DNA of 64,000 bases from an uncultured Collinsella sp. (GCA_900766165.1 CAAFUK010000055.1:1-64000), one strand, 5' to 3'. Counted from the first letter of the stretch, positions 17,849 through 26,632 are shown. A program made the numbers and translations. The notes: a model not told the origin generated them from the letters alone.

Positions 17849-18223
17849 ATGAGCGAGCAGAACGCCAACCCGGTCGAACTCTTTGGCATGCGCGTCGCCC
17901 ACGTGGGCGTCAACGCTACCGACCCGGCCGATGCCCTGGAGATCGCGGAGCTGTTCTCGACGATGATGGGCATGCCCGTTATCGAGACCCCGGTTTCGTA
18001 CTTTAACGATTCGCTGGTCGAGATCATGAAGCAGAACGGCCGTGGCACCAAGGGCCACATCGGCTTTGCCGTCGACGACATCGACGCGGCAGAGAAGTGG
18101 TTCGCCGAGCGCGGTCTCGAGGTCAACGAGGAGTCGCGCGCGCTGCTGCCCGACGGTGGCACCAAGCTCGTGTACTTTAAGCGCGAGTTCGCCGGCTTTG
18201 CCGTGCACCTGTGCCGCGAGTAG
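17849..18223 (+). CDS. VOC-fold (glyoxalase-like) protein resembling aldolase C-terminal domains
   Basis: A 124-residue protein. The run KGHIGFAVDDIDAAEKWFAERG followed by TKLVYFKREFAGFAVHL resembles the VOC domain attached to the C-terminus of some clostridial KDPG/KHG aldolases. Here it stands alone. It starts shortly after the PTS IIB stop with no strong ribosome site, suggesting coupling to it. It might bind a sugar acid and modulate a partner enzyme, but this is inference. A good terminator follows. Confidence 0.7.
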   Translation: MSEQNANPVELFGMRVAHVGVNATDPADALEIAELFSTMMGMPVIETPVSYFNDSLVEIMKQNGRGTKGHIGFAVDDIDAAEKWFAERGLEVNEESRALLPDGGTKLVYFKREFAGFAVHLCRE

Positions 18224-18245
18224 TGCACAAGCTGCTATAGCTAGC

Positions 18246-18283
18246 AAAAAATGGGGTAAGGCGCGTGGCCTTGCCCCATTTTT
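18246..18283 (+). terminator. Rho-independent terminator
   Basis: AAAAAATGGGGTAAGGC pairs with GCCTTGCCCCATTTTT, giving a stem with A and T tails on either side, so it can work in both directions. Confidence 0.9.
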
Positions 18284-18316
18284 AATGCCGAGAGGGTGAC
18301 TGACGGGCTGCCGTAA

Positions 18317-18502
18317 ATCGAAGGTGAATGGCTTTCCGCGAAGTGAACGAGTGAAATCGAACCCCTGGAGCATCGACACTTTAGAGGCACCGTTTCCTGC
18401 GGTTTTGTCAGGTTTTCCCTGCGGTTTTGGCGCCAAAAAGTGCGGATGCTCCAGGGGTCCAAAATAGGTCGTTCACTTCGCGGAAAAGCATTCACCTTCG
18501 AT
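18317..18502. repeat. MITE-like element, family B copy 1
   Basis: This 186-bp element has inverted ends of about 32 bp: ATCGAAGGTGAATGGCTTTC at the left and GAAAAGCATTCACCTTCGAT at the right, both continuing with CGCGAAGTGAAC. Inside, CCCCTGGAGCATC is inverted as GATGCTCCAGGGG. A second copy in the same orientation is at 21351-21528. No coding frame is supported in it. It fills most of the gap between the VOC gene and the histidine kinase. Confidence 0.82.
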
Positions 18503-18517
18503 TCGTGAGAGACGCCC

Positions 18518-19813
18518 CTACCGCAGCAGGCGAATCGTAAAGCGGCTGCCGACCCCTTCGACCGAGGTCACACCGATGACGCCGCCGTGGCTGTCGACAA
18601 TCCACTTGGCAATGGCGAGCCCCAGGCCCGAACCCTGTGCGCCGACATCGCGCGCGTTGTCGGCACGGTAGAACCGCTCGAACGCGTGAGCTGCGGATTC
18701 CTGGTTCATGCCGATGCCCTCGTCCTCAATGCTTATGTCAATCGCGCCCGTGCCCGCATCGGGCGTTATGGCAAACGTGACGGTCGTGCCCGCGTCCGAA
18801 TACTTGGCGGCGTTTTGCACGATCACGCGCAGAGCCTGCTTCACGAGTGCCACGTCAACCGATGCGTTGCAGCGCGGGTCGCTGGTAAGTGTGGCATCGT
18901 AGGCCAGCCGATATGTGTGCCCGGCATCGATCATCTGCGATTCTTCGCAAACCTCGCCGACTAGTGCGGCCAGGTTGGTATTCGCGCGCCGCAGCACGGT
19001 GCGGCCGGCATCGCCGCGCGCCAAAAACAGCAGCTGCTCCACGAGCTCCTGCATATGCTCGCTTTCGGTCTTGAGCGAGGCGATGGACTCTGCCAGCACG
19101 CCCGGGTCGTCCTTACCCCAACGATCGAGCATGTTTACGTAGCCCTGAATCACCGCGATGGGCGTGCGCAGTTCGTGACTCGCATCATTGACAAAGCGCA
19201 TCTGCTGTAGCTTGGCCTCTTGCATCTGACGCAGTAGGCGGTTGAGCGCGACCTCGATGCTCGCCAAGTCGGCGTCGCCGGTGGTGACGCTTGGCGAGTC
19301 GACGCTTGCGCGCTCGATGGCCTGTTCCAGCGTTTCCATCTTGCCGCCGGCGAGTTGCATACGGCCGAGCTCGTCCACGCGCAGGGCCAAGTCGTTGAGC
19401 GGTGCCATGGTGCGGCGCACGCGGCGGGCGCCGCCGAGCATGTTGAGCACGCTGATGACCTGCCAGCCTAAAACAACGATATAGAGGGGCCACAGCGCGG
19501 CGAGGTCCTGCGCGAGGGGAAAGGTCTTGGTGCTACGCGCAAGCTCGACGGTATAGGTGAGCGTGGTCGGGTCCCAGCCGCGCGCGGGCGCCAGCGACAT
19601 GCCGTGAACGGCGGCGCCGGGGATCCATCCCGCGGTAAACGCGCCGTCGGGCAGCGTCTGGTTGAAGCCATAGACGAGGATTGCCGCCGCAACAAGCAGC
19701 AGTAACAGATCCAGCCAGACGTAGCTCACCAAGCGGCGCCACATATAGCTCCAGTTGATGGCGCGGGCGATGGAGGTGACGCGCTTGGCCTCGTCGTTAT
19801 GGGCGGCAGACAT
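18518..19813 (-). CDS. Sensor histidine kinase of two-component system
   Basis: A 431-residue membrane kinase. Two transmembrane helices (about residues 33-55 and 128-150) flank an extracytoplasmic sensor loop, and a HAMP-like region follows. The H-box is at His213 (NDASHELRTPIAVIQGYVNML), then the N-box (VIVQNAAKYSD), G1 (EDEGIGM), F-box (FERFYRAD) and G2 (GSGLGLAIAKWIVDSHGG). I chose ATG 19813, which overlaps the end of the regulator gene by 17 bp; a longer open frame to 19999 lies wholly inside the regulator. The signal is unknown. Confidence 0.93.
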   Translation of the reverse strand: MSAAHNDEAKRVTSIARAINWSYMWRRLVSYVWLDLLLLLVAAAILVYGFNQTLPDGAFTAGWIPGAAVHGMSLAPARGWDPTTLTYTVELARSTKTFPLAQDLAALWPLYIVVLGWQVISVLNMLGGARRVRRTMAPLNDLALRVDELGRMQLAGGKMETLEQAIERASVDSPSVTTGDADLASIEVALNRLLRQMQEAKLQQMRFVNDASHELRTPIAVIQGYVNMLDRWGKDDPGVLAESIASLKTESEHMQELVEQLLFLARGDAGRTVLRRANTNLAALVGEVCEESQMIDAGHTYRLAYDATLTSDPRCNASVDVALVKQALRVIVQNAAKYSDAGTTVTFAITPDAGTGAIDISIEDEGIGMNQESAAHAFERFYRADNARDVGAQGSGLGLAIAKWIVDSHGGVIGVTSVEGVGSRFTIRLLR

Positions 19814-20573
19814 AGCCCACCCCGCGCACGGTCTGGATGATGCGGGCGCCGCCGGCGTCCTCGATCTTGGCACGCAGGTGCGCGATGTGCACGTCGACGT
19901 TGTTGGTGTCGCCCACGTATTCGTAGCCCAGTGCCTCGTGCGCGATGCGCTCGCGCACGAGCACGGTGCCGGCGTGCGCCATAAGCAGGGCGAGGACATC
20001 GAACTCGCGGGCGGTCAGCACGATGGGCGAGCCGCCGACCGTGACTTCGCGGCGGTCGGGGTCGAGTGCGACCGAGCCCACGGCGAGCGCGGTGGGGGAG
20101 GGTGAGGCAGAGGTCTTGGCCGAGCCGCCGACCGGGGACGTCGCGGCGGTACCAGCACCCGTAGCGCCCTCCCCGGCCTCAACGCCGCCAACGCCAGAAG
20201 CCGCCCGCGCGGCCTCCGAGCGCTTCAACGCCACGCGGATCCGTGCGAACAGCTCCTCAATCGCAAACGGCTTGGTCAGGTAGTCGTCGGCGCCGGCGTC
20301 GAGCCCGGCAACCTTGTCCATCACGGCATCGCGCGCGGTGACCATGATCACCGGCACTTCCTTGTGCTTGCGGACACGCCGCAGGACCTCCATGCCGTTG
20401 AGCTGCGGCAGCAGTACATCGAGCAGAATCAGATCGTAGTCGCGCTCCAATGCCAGGTCCACGGCGGTGCGGCCGTCGGCGGCGTGCTCCACCTGGTAAC
20501 CCTCGTGCTCCAGCTCGAGCGTCACAAAGCGGGCGATTTTCTCCTCGTCCTCTACGATCAGGATCCGTGCCAT
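19797..20573 (-). CDS. OmpR-family response regulator
   Basis: A 258-residue DNA-binding regulator. The receiver domain has the acidic pocket IVEDEE, phospho-acceptor Asp52 in LILLDVLLPQ, and the switch lysine in YLTKPF. A linker of about 45 residues rich in Ala, Gly, Ser and Thr (about residues 120-165) is much longer than usual. The winged-helix domain ends in VRGVGYVCRP. Partner of the downstream kinase, whose start overlaps its stop. Confidence 0.94.
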   Translation of the reverse strand: MARILIVEDEEKIARFVTLELEHEGYQVEHAADGRTAVDLALERDYDLILLDVLLPQLNGMEVLRRVRKHKEVPVIMVTARDAVMDKVAGLDAGADDYLTKPFAIEELFARIRVALKRSEAARAASGVGGVEAGEGATGAGTAATSPVGGSAKTSASPSPTALAVGSVALDPDRREVTVGGSPIVLTAREFDVLALLMAHAGTVLVRERIAHEALGYEYVGDTNNVDVHIAHLRAKIEDAGGARIIQTVRGVGYVCRP

Positions 20574-20591
20574 CCGTGCCCCCGTCTGCGA

Positions 20592-21134
20592 TTACTTGTC
20601 GTCGTTCAGATTTTGCTTGATGTCGTCCGCGGCATTGGCAGCGCTGTCCATCAAGTTGTTGATGCTGCCGGGCACGTCGCCGTCGCTGTCGATGCGGTAG
20701 CGCATGCCAAAGAACAGGCCAATCAGCATCAGCCAGATCGTGGCACCCCAGGCAAACAGGGCGATGATGGGGATCAGGATGGGGATGTTGAGGATGATGG
20801 CGTCGCGGCGCGTGGCGATAAACTTGGTGTCCAAGCTCAGGCGGAAGAGCTTTTTGAGGTACTCCCACACGCTGTCCATCTTCTTGGAGAAGTCGGTCTT
20901 TTCGCTCGATTTTTCGTAGGCGGCCTGCGCGGCGACCATCTCGGCCGAGGGCTCATCGACTGGCGCGGACTCGGTGGCGGCATGCGCCGACGTGGTCTGG
21001 GTCTTGCCCTGCGACTCGAGCCAAATGATGGCGTCCAGAACGTTGCCATCGGCGGCGTCGAGCGCGGCTTTGGCATCGGTGTAGCTCACGTTGCACTTGG
21101 TGCGGATGGTTTCAACTTTATCGAGGTCGTCCAT
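20592..21134 (-). CDS. DUF4342-like protein with UBA-like N-terminus and membrane segments
   Basis: A 180-residue protein. The first 45 residues (DLDKVETIRTKCNVSYTDAKAALDAADGNVLDAIIWLE) have the three-helix UBA/TS-N pattern seen in DUF4342 proteins. A disordered stretch follows, then a basic amphipathic segment (WEYLKKLFRLSL) and hydrophobic helices (NIPILIPIIALFAWG, IWLMLIGLFFGM). It sits just upstream of the response regulator gene with an 18-bp gap, so the three form one operon. It may modulate or be controlled by the two-component system. Confidence 0.75.
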   Translation of the reverse strand: MDDLDKVETIRTKCNVSYTDAKAALDAADGNVLDAIIWLESQGKTQTTSAHAATESAPVDEPSAEMVAAQAAYEKSSEKTDFSKKMDSVWEYLKKLFRLSLDTKFIATRRDAIILNIPILIPIIALFAWGATIWLMLIGLFFGMRYRIDSDGDVPGSINNLMDSAANAADDIKQNLNDDK

Positions 21135-21350
21135 GACCTGTCCTTTCGTTCGATGGGCGCGACGCCGGGCGATCTGCCTGGGCGCGAACGTGGCGTTCGG
21201 CAGCCTGCGTTGCGCGGCGCCGCCCCGCCCTTGGTCGAACTCTATAGTGCAGGTTATAGATTAAGCGATTCTTGAGCCAAGATTAATGTTGGATGAGTTT
21301 TTGGGTGGTGGTGGGGAAGGGAGAGGTGTCCTTCTGGGTGGCAAGCAGCG

Positions 21351-21528
21351 AGGTCTAATACTTTTCCGAGAAGTGAACGAGCTAAATCGGACCCCCGAAG
21401 CATCGACACTTTGAGGGCGCCGTTTCCTACGGTTTTGATGCCAGAATCCTGCGTTTATGCCGTTGAAAAATGCGGATGCTCCAGGGGTTCAAAAACAGCC
21501 GTTCACTTTGCGGAAAAGTATTAGAGCT
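21351..21528. repeat. MITE-like element, family B copy 2
   Basis: Ends TAATACTTTTCC and GGAAAAGTATTA are inverted and continue as GAAGTGAAC/GTTCACTT. The interior shares GCATCGACACTTT, CCGTTTCCT and TGCGGATGCTCCAGGGG with the element at 18317-18502. The remaining intergenic sequence (21135-21350 and 21529-21614) shows no gene. Confidence 0.8.
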
Positions 21529-21614
21529 CGATAGCGGTTGATGTTGACCCGGTACCAAGCCGTCGGCAGAAATGTGATAAACAAAGCGAACGGATTACTG
21601 GAAATCAAAATCAC

Positions 21615-21649
21615 GTTGCAAAAGTATGAAAATATCCTACAATTGCAAC
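21615..21649 (+). promoter_or_regulatory. Promoter with inverted repeat, leaderless start for the AbiEi-like gene
   Basis: TTGCAA (21616-21621) and TACAAT (21638-21643) form a -35/-10 pair with a 16-bp spacer. The inverted repeat GTTGCAA/TTGCAAC brackets it. The predicted transcription start falls at or next to ATG 21650, so the mRNA would be leaderless. The palindrome suggests autoregulation, which AbiEi antitoxins are known to do. Confidence 0.65.
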
Positions 21650-22273
21650 ATGAAGTACTTTAGCAACATAACGGCGATAAGCGAGCTTTCCGAGAGTGAG
21701 GGCGTGTTCACCACAGCCCAGGCGGCTCGCATGGATATCTCTCGAGATGCACTGGCACACTCATGCCGTGTGGGGCGTCTTGAACGGATATGCCACGGCG
21801 CCTACCGGATGTCCGGAACGCCGCGCCGAGACACCGACGAGCTCAACGCTTTTTGGAAGCTCACCAATCCCTCCCTTTGCGCGTGGGAGAGAAAAGGCCA
21901 GTGGGACGGCATTGCAGTGAGCGGTACGACAGCGGCGAACCTGCAGCAAATGGGCGATTTCTACCTGTCCCCCTACAGGATGACCGCGCCTACGCGTATC
22001 AATACAAGAAACGAATCCCTTTCTTTTGTAAAGCGCGAGATTGCCGAGCGGGATATCGTTTGGCTCGACGGCCTGCCGGTAACTAAACCCGAGCGCACGC
22101 TTGTCGATCTCTGCCTCGATTGCGAAGACCCCTCGTTAATTATCGATGCCTATCACGACGCGTTTGGGCGAGGGCTCGATATACAGCGGCTGAGAGGTCT
22201 TGTAGAAGAGAACTCTAAAACCGCCAAACGACGCGAGCTCATGAGGCCTTTGCTGATGGTGCTAAACGGGTAA
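21650..22273 (+). CDS. AbiEi-family antitoxin-type transcriptional regulator (orphan)
   Basis: A 207-residue protein. The N-terminal 50 residues (ELSESEGVFTTAQAARMDISRDALAHSCRVGRLERICHGAYRM) form the winged helix of the type IV antitoxin AbiEi family. The middle and end (VTKPERTLVDLCLD, AYHDAFGRGLDIQRLRGL) match the family's C-terminal part. AbiEi normally represses its own promoter and antagonises the AbiEii nucleotidyltransferase, but no such toxin is adjacent. ATG 21650 is chosen because of the promoter directly before it; an in-frame ATG at 21626 lies within the promoter. Nearby AT-rich DNA and the defence genes that follow mark the start of an accessory region. Confidence 0.8.
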   Translation: MKYFSNITAISELSESEGVFTTAQAARMDISRDALAHSCRVGRLERICHGAYRMSGTPRRDTDELNAFWKLTNPSLCAWERKGQWDGIAVSGTTAANLQQMGDFYLSPYRMTAPTRINTRNESLSFVKREIAERDIVWLDGLPVTKPERTLVDLCLDCEDPSLIIDAYHDAFGRGLDIQRLRGLVEENSKTAKRRELMRPLLMVLNG

Positions 22274-22300
22274 CGCGAAACGAGGACATGGGATAGTTAA

Positions 22301-22331
22301 CCCGGCGGCAGGAGCTGGTCCTGTCGCCGGG
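22301..22331. terminator. Bidirectional hairpin between convergent genes
   Basis: CCCGGCGGCAGGA pairs with TCCTGTCGCCGGG around a 5-base loop, between the AbiEi-like gene and the convergent HsdM/S-like gene. Confidence 0.6.
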
Positions 22332-22356
22332 TTGGGGTGTTGCCGCTGACTATGTG

Positions 22357-23793
22357 CTACTCACAGATTTGGTCGAGCACTTCGGTGATGGTCTTTTTTG
22401 CGACTTCGAGGTTGCGCTGGGCTTGGGCGACGGCAGCCTCGGCTTGTTTCTTTGCGTCTACGACCTCGGCGAAGCGATTGATGGATTCGCTGTACTCGCG
22501 CGTGCGCGGGTCGAGCGCTGGCGGGACTTCGATCTCGAACAGGTCGTTAGGGCGGATGGCGCGGATGCTGGCTGCTTCGGTTAATGCTTGAATCAGCTGC
22601 GCTCCATGGCCTTCTGTAAGGTATCCAACGATTATCTCCGAAAACACCACGCGCTCCTCTTCGGTCATCGTTTGGAACGACGGGCGAATGACGGTGGTGT
22701 TATGCGAAGCAACCAGGTGTTGCTTCGCGTCATCGGCGCTGACGACGAGCAGGTTGGACGCGCCGTAGCGACCCAGCATGCGTGGCATGACGATATCTCC
22801 AGCGCGGAGCTCATATCGACCGAGAACGCTGGGGTTCACCTTTACGATTTTGGAATCCGAGCCATTTGCACTCTCTACAGCATCTGCGGGTAGAAGGTTG
22901 CCGTCTTGAAAATCCTGAGATGAGATGCGGCGTACCTCGATTGCATCAATGTCGTTTGATGTGGTGCTCTCGCGGGGCATAAATGGAGCTACTCGCGTAA
23001 AAGCGTCACCGAGCGTAGCCCTGTAGTTTCGGGTGAGGCTGATAAGGCTGATTTTGCCTTTTGAGAGGGCTGCGCGATGCAGCAGCAATTCACGCGTGGC
23101 AAAAGTGGACGTTTCGATAGGCGTTGATCTGGGCGTATTGGTATCAATGCGGGCCCAGTCGGGGGAGATAGCAAAGGTGATATCAGAGTAATACGATGTT
23201 TCTGACACATATCGAAAACGCGGCCCGGATTCGATTGCGCTGCGAAATGCAACGCTGCGATTTCCTGAAGACAATATGAGAAGCGCGCTTGTCATGTAGG
23301 GCCTGGGTTCAGAAAGCGGCAAATACACGACGCTCTCGATGAGTCCTTCGCGTATCAGAATCGTGCGCGCCTGCTCGGCTTTATCGAGTAGGTCGGCGGG
23401 CAGCACTACGGCTGCGCGAGTGCGATTCGAAAGGGCGAGCGCATACAGACACCAAATAAAGGGACCCCAGTCACAGAAATCGAGGTAGCCGGGCTCTAAG
23501 TAATCGATCAAGCCGATACATTCTTTTTCGATGTCGTGTTTGCCCGTACGGTAATACCCCGATGCGTCGATAAACACCGGAGCCGCATCGCCATTGCCCG
23601 CGCCCTGCCTGCCGGGTTCAAGCTCGCAAATATCGGGTACGCCGTTGCTGTTCAGGCTGAAACATTCACGAAGCGCCTTACAGTCGATGACGCCAGGCAG
23701 ACGGACGGTGAGTAGACGGCTGCCCTGCTCCAGATTAAGCGCGCGTGAGAGGGCGGCGGCGGTGAGACGTGGCAATGATGTTGTTTCACGCAT
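22357..23793 (-). CDS. HsdM/HsdS-like protein (methylase-specificity hybrid, catalytic motif not visible)
   Basis: A 478-residue protein. Residues about 95-185 (DWGPFIWCLYALALSNRTRAAVVLP, then LIREGLIESVVYLP) resemble the end of type I N6-adenine methylase subunits. The second half (IEVRRISSQDFQDGN, YELRAGDIVMPRM, SEIIVGYLTEGHGAQLIQALTE, IEVPPALDPRTREYSESINRF, then a coiled coil) resembles an HsdS target-recognition half. No (D/N)PP(Y/F) catalytic tetrad or FxGxG SAM motif is seen. No restriction subunit is adjacent. It may be an orphan specificity or decoy protein, or a regulatory relic. Confidence 0.55.
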   Translation of the reverse strand: MRETTSLPRLTAAALSRALNLEQGSRLLTVRLPGVIDCKALRECFSLNSNGVPDICELEPGRQGAGNGDAAPVFIDASGYYRTGKHDIEKECIGLIDYLEPGYLDFCDWGPFIWCLYALALSNRTRAAVVLPADLLDKAEQARTILIREGLIESVVYLPLSEPRPYMTSALLILSSGNRSVAFRSAIESGPRFRYVSETSYYSDITFAISPDWARIDTNTPRSTPIETSTFATRELLLHRAALSKGKISLISLTRNYRATLGDAFTRVAPFMPRESTTSNDIDAIEVRRISSQDFQDGNLLPADAVESANGSDSKIVKVNPSVLGRYELRAGDIVMPRMLGRYGASNLLVVSADDAKQHLVASHNTTVIRPSFQTMTEEERVVFSEIIVGYLTEGHGAQLIQALTEAASIRAIRPNDLFEIEVPPALDPRTREYSESINRFAEVVDAKKQAEAAVAQAQRNLEVAKKTITEVLDQICE

Positions 23794-24083
23794 GTATAGA
23801 GCCCTTTCTTCTTAGTGGGTTATATATTAGCAGAAAATATTGAAAATTTCTAATGACGAGAACAGAGTACTGTGCTATCCTCGAAGTAATCCAAAACCAA
23901 CTCAATACAAACTGCTTGATGCAATCGCTACACAGCTTTTAGGTAAACTGCGCTATCAAGCAGGGTGATTTCACTAACGAAGCTGCAGGTTAGGTCGATT
24001 GTCATCGTCCATACCTCAGACCATTCTAAAACCTAGAACAGACTTACCGACAAACATTCGTAACCGGACAGGAAGAGGCATTC
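23794..24083. other. AT-rich divergent intergenic region
   Basis: This 290-bp stretch separates divergent genes. GGAAGAGG lies before the start at 24084. It is AT-richer than the flanks and probably holds promoters for both sides, but I cannot assign -35/-10 pairs confidently. Confidence 0.4.
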
Positions 24084-25001
24084 ATGAAGAATGAAGACAG
24101 TATTTATGAGGTGTTCCTCAACGCGATCGATGAAGATCTCCGCGACATGTGCAAAAAGAACGGGAAGGCAGAGATGCCGTTTCCGTATCCGTACTGCGGC
24201 GAGCAGGATACCGAGCGCTTGGCTAAGGCACTCGTTGGCGTGCTGGAAAAGCATTCGCCCGATATTCCCGGGCTGGTGCCCGAGCAGTATCGAGACGATG
24301 TGCACGAGGCCCGCGAGCTTTTGGCCGCAGCGTCACTCGCTTTGTTGTCGCTGTATTTTCCCCAGCGCGATAACTGTGTGCACTGCATGGCCATCTTAAT
24401 TGGCATGTTTGAGCACGGAAGCAATCCGCGCTTTAAGTCGAGCGGCGTGCGCATGTTCGAGCAGGTTACGACAGGTATGAAGTACTCGTCCGAACAAGGT
24501 GGATATATTCTGTCTCGCTTTGTGCGAAGCATCGACTACAAAAGACCCTGCGACCACGTGCATCGCGATGGGTCGCGCGGTTTTACGGCGGACGAGGACG
24601 ATGCCGTCATGTTTTATAAGCGCTATCTCAAGGTGCAGAGACGCGTCTTCGATACCAGTCCGCGTTTCAACTTTGAGCTATGCGTCAAACGCCCGTTTGA
24701 GGCGCTTTCGGACAATCGGGAGAACTTTTATTGCATGGAGGAAAAGATGGAAATCGATTTGGCAACTAAGGTACGGGAGCTCCAGGACCGCTACACCCTC
24801 AACTTCGCTCAGGCCAAAGAGTATGACCTGCTCGACAAGCTGATGATTGATGCATTGCTTGCATATCTGCGCGACGGGTCAGTCTCAATCGCGGCGCGCG
24901 AGAGCTATGTGGCGCAAACGGAGCGTCTGATTGACGGTGCGGTCAAGTTGCCGTGTGCGACGAGCCCCAAGGAGGGCGCAGACGTCGACCGTATTTCCTA
25001 G
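24084..25001 (+). CDS. Protein of unknown function upstream of VirD4-like ATPase
   Basis: A 305-residue soluble protein with no family that I recognise. It is mostly helical and acidic. A CxxC-like pair in DNCVHCMAIL and several other cysteines are present, and the tail is coiled-coil-like (KVRELQDRYTLNFAQAKEYDLLDKL). Its stop lies 38 bp before the VirD4-like ATG, so the two are probably cotranscribed. A role as a substrate adaptor for the ATPase is only a guess. Confidence 0.6.
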   Translation: MKNEDSIYEVFLNAIDEDLRDMCKKNGKAEMPFPYPYCGEQDTERLAKALVGVLEKHSPDIPGLVPEQYRDDVHEARELLAAASLALLSLYFPQRDNCVHCMAILIGMFEHGSNPRFKSSGVRMFEQVTTGMKYSSEQGGYILSRFVRSIDYKRPCDHVHRDGSRGFTADEDDAVMFYKRYLKVQRRVFDTSPRFNFELCVKRPFEALSDNRENFYCMEEKMEIDLATKVRELQDRYTLNFAQAKEYDLLDKLMIDALLAYLRDGSVSIAARESYVAQTERLIDGAVKLPCATSPKEGADVDRIS

Positions 25002-25039
25002 CAATCACGCAGAACTATCGACAAGAAAGGGGCCGTGCC

Positions 25040-26524
25040 ATGTCGGTCATTAAGATGTACGGCTACGAGGCCGCGCAGCAAACGGAGTACCAAACCAAGA
25101 AGTGGGCGACCAAGGAGGAAATGCAGGCGCTGTCATCCGGCGATGAGCAGCGCGATGTGATCTTGGCGCAAGGTGCCACGGTGGCTTTCTACGAGGGCGA
25201 CAAGCACTGGGAGACAAGCGTGTCCAACAATGTTTTTGCCTTTGGCGGTACTGGTAGCGGCAAAACAGCGAGTTTCGTTTTGCCCAACCTGCTCAACCAC
25301 CACGAGTGCTGCTATGTGGTCACAGACACCAAGGGCGAGTTACTGCGCCGCACGGGAAAAGGCTTTGAAGAGGACGGCTACGAGGTAACGGTTCTCGACA
25401 CCATCAATCCCGAGCAGTCGTCCGGGTACGATCCCCTGCGCTACGTGATGGATGTCGAGGATATCCCCACCACGGTGGCGGCAATCATGGAGGGGGTCGA
25501 TCCTGACAGGCGCAGCTTTAGGAACGACCCGTTTTGGGACAACGCGAACGACCTGCTGCTTCGAGCGATTGTTGGAATCCTGTTCCTCCTGGAGTGCCTT
25601 GCTGGCACATTTGCGCCAGGCGGGGATCCTGAGGCTCCGCGCCGCTACCTTAAGATGAACAACGTCTTTAAACTGGCTGCGCTCATCAAGGTTACGGGAG
25701 ATGGTGAGGGGCGATTCCCGTTGGACTACCTTGTAGAAGAGGTAGAGTCCAGGGAGTTTCTCGATAAGTATGGTGCGGAGAACGCTGATCTGTATGGCGT
25801 TGAGCAGTATCGCGATTTTCGAGGTGCGGCAGATAGGACGCTTAAGAGTATTCTGATCACGCTCAATGCAACTATCTCGCGGCTTAAGACGCCTCAGCTC
25901 ATGCGCGTTTTTGAGAATGACGAGATGCGTCTTGATCGTATTGACGAGGGCAAGCGCGTGATCGATCTTAAGGTGAGCGACAACGATTCGGCTAATGCAT
26001 GGCTTGCGAACGTTGCCCTTAAGCAGCTGTTTAACCTTGCCCAACGCCGTGCCGATGCCAGCCCCAGCGGACATTTGCAACGCCGCGTGCAGTTTGTGCT
26101 CGATGAGTTTCCCAATGTGGGACGCATCCCCGATTTTGAGCGCAGCATTGCGACCGTGCGCAGTCGCGGCATTAGCTTTTTGATGTGCGCGCAATCGCTG
26201 AGCCAGCTCGATGGCGTGTACGGCAAATCCACGGCGCTTACCATCCTCGATAACTGCGATAGCTTGGTCTATATGGGTGGCGGCAGCAACATCGCGACGC
26301 AGAACTACATAAGCGAACTGTGTGGCGAGTCGGTTTTGGGCACCAAGTACGTGGGTGCCGAGCGCACAGCCGTAGATGTGCGCGGCTACGTGATGACCCC
26401 GGGCGAGGTGGGGCTTATGCCTCGCGCCGATTGCCTGGTTAAGGTGACCGGCATGCGACCATTCCGCGCCAAGAAGTACTTTTGCGACGATCATCCCAAT
26501 GCGGCCAAGTGGCTGAGGGATTAG
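25040..26524 (+). CDS. VirD4/TraG-family ATPase (type IV coupling protein-like)
   Basis: A 494-residue P-loop ATPase. Walker A is in NVFAFGGTGSGKTASFVLPNLL and the VTDTKGELLRRTG segment follows, as in VirD4/TraG proteins of Gram-positive conjugation systems. Walker B is VQFVLDEFPNVGRIPDFE, then CAQSLSQLDGVYG and an NCDSLVYMGGGSN sensor region. It lacks the N-terminal transmembrane helices usual in coupling proteins, so it seems soluble. No relaxase, VirB4 or pilus gene is in the window. ATG 25040 has AAAGGGG upstream; an earlier in-frame ATG (24953) would lie in the previous gene. It could be an element relic or an ATPase used for something other than conjugation. Confidence 0.85.
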   Translation: MSVIKMYGYEAAQQTEYQTKKWATKEEMQALSSGDEQRDVILAQGATVAFYEGDKHWETSVSNNVFAFGGTGSGKTASFVLPNLLNHHECCYVVTDTKGELLRRTGKGFEEDGYEVTVLDTINPEQSSGYDPLRYVMDVEDIPTTVAAIMEGVDPDRRSFRNDPFWDNANDLLLRAIVGILFLLECLAGTFAPGGDPEAPRRYLKMNNVFKLAALIKVTGDGEGRFPLDYLVEEVESREFLDKYGAENADLYGVEQYRDFRGAADRTLKSILITLNATISRLKTPQLMRVFENDEMRLDRIDEGKRVIDLKVSDNDSANAWLANVALKQLFNLAQRRADASPSGHLQRRVQFVLDEFPNVGRIPDFERSIATVRSRGISFLMCAQSLSQLDGVYGKSTALTILDNCDSLVYMGGGSNIATQNYISELCGESVLGTKYVGAERTAVDVRGYVMTPGEVGLMPRADCLVKVTGMRPFRAKKYFCDDHPNAAKWLRD

Positions 26525-26632
26525 CCCTTGCGGTTTCGCGCATTCTGACCTGTATTTTGCCGCACGGCCTCTGTTTGCCATGTGCCGTGCGGCCAGTTTC
26601 CCTTATCGATCCCATCTAGAAAGGAATTGACC

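Noticed and set aside
25040..26524. Integrated conjugative element
   Set aside because: Only one VirD4-like gene; no relaxase, VirB4, integrase or attachment sites found nearby.
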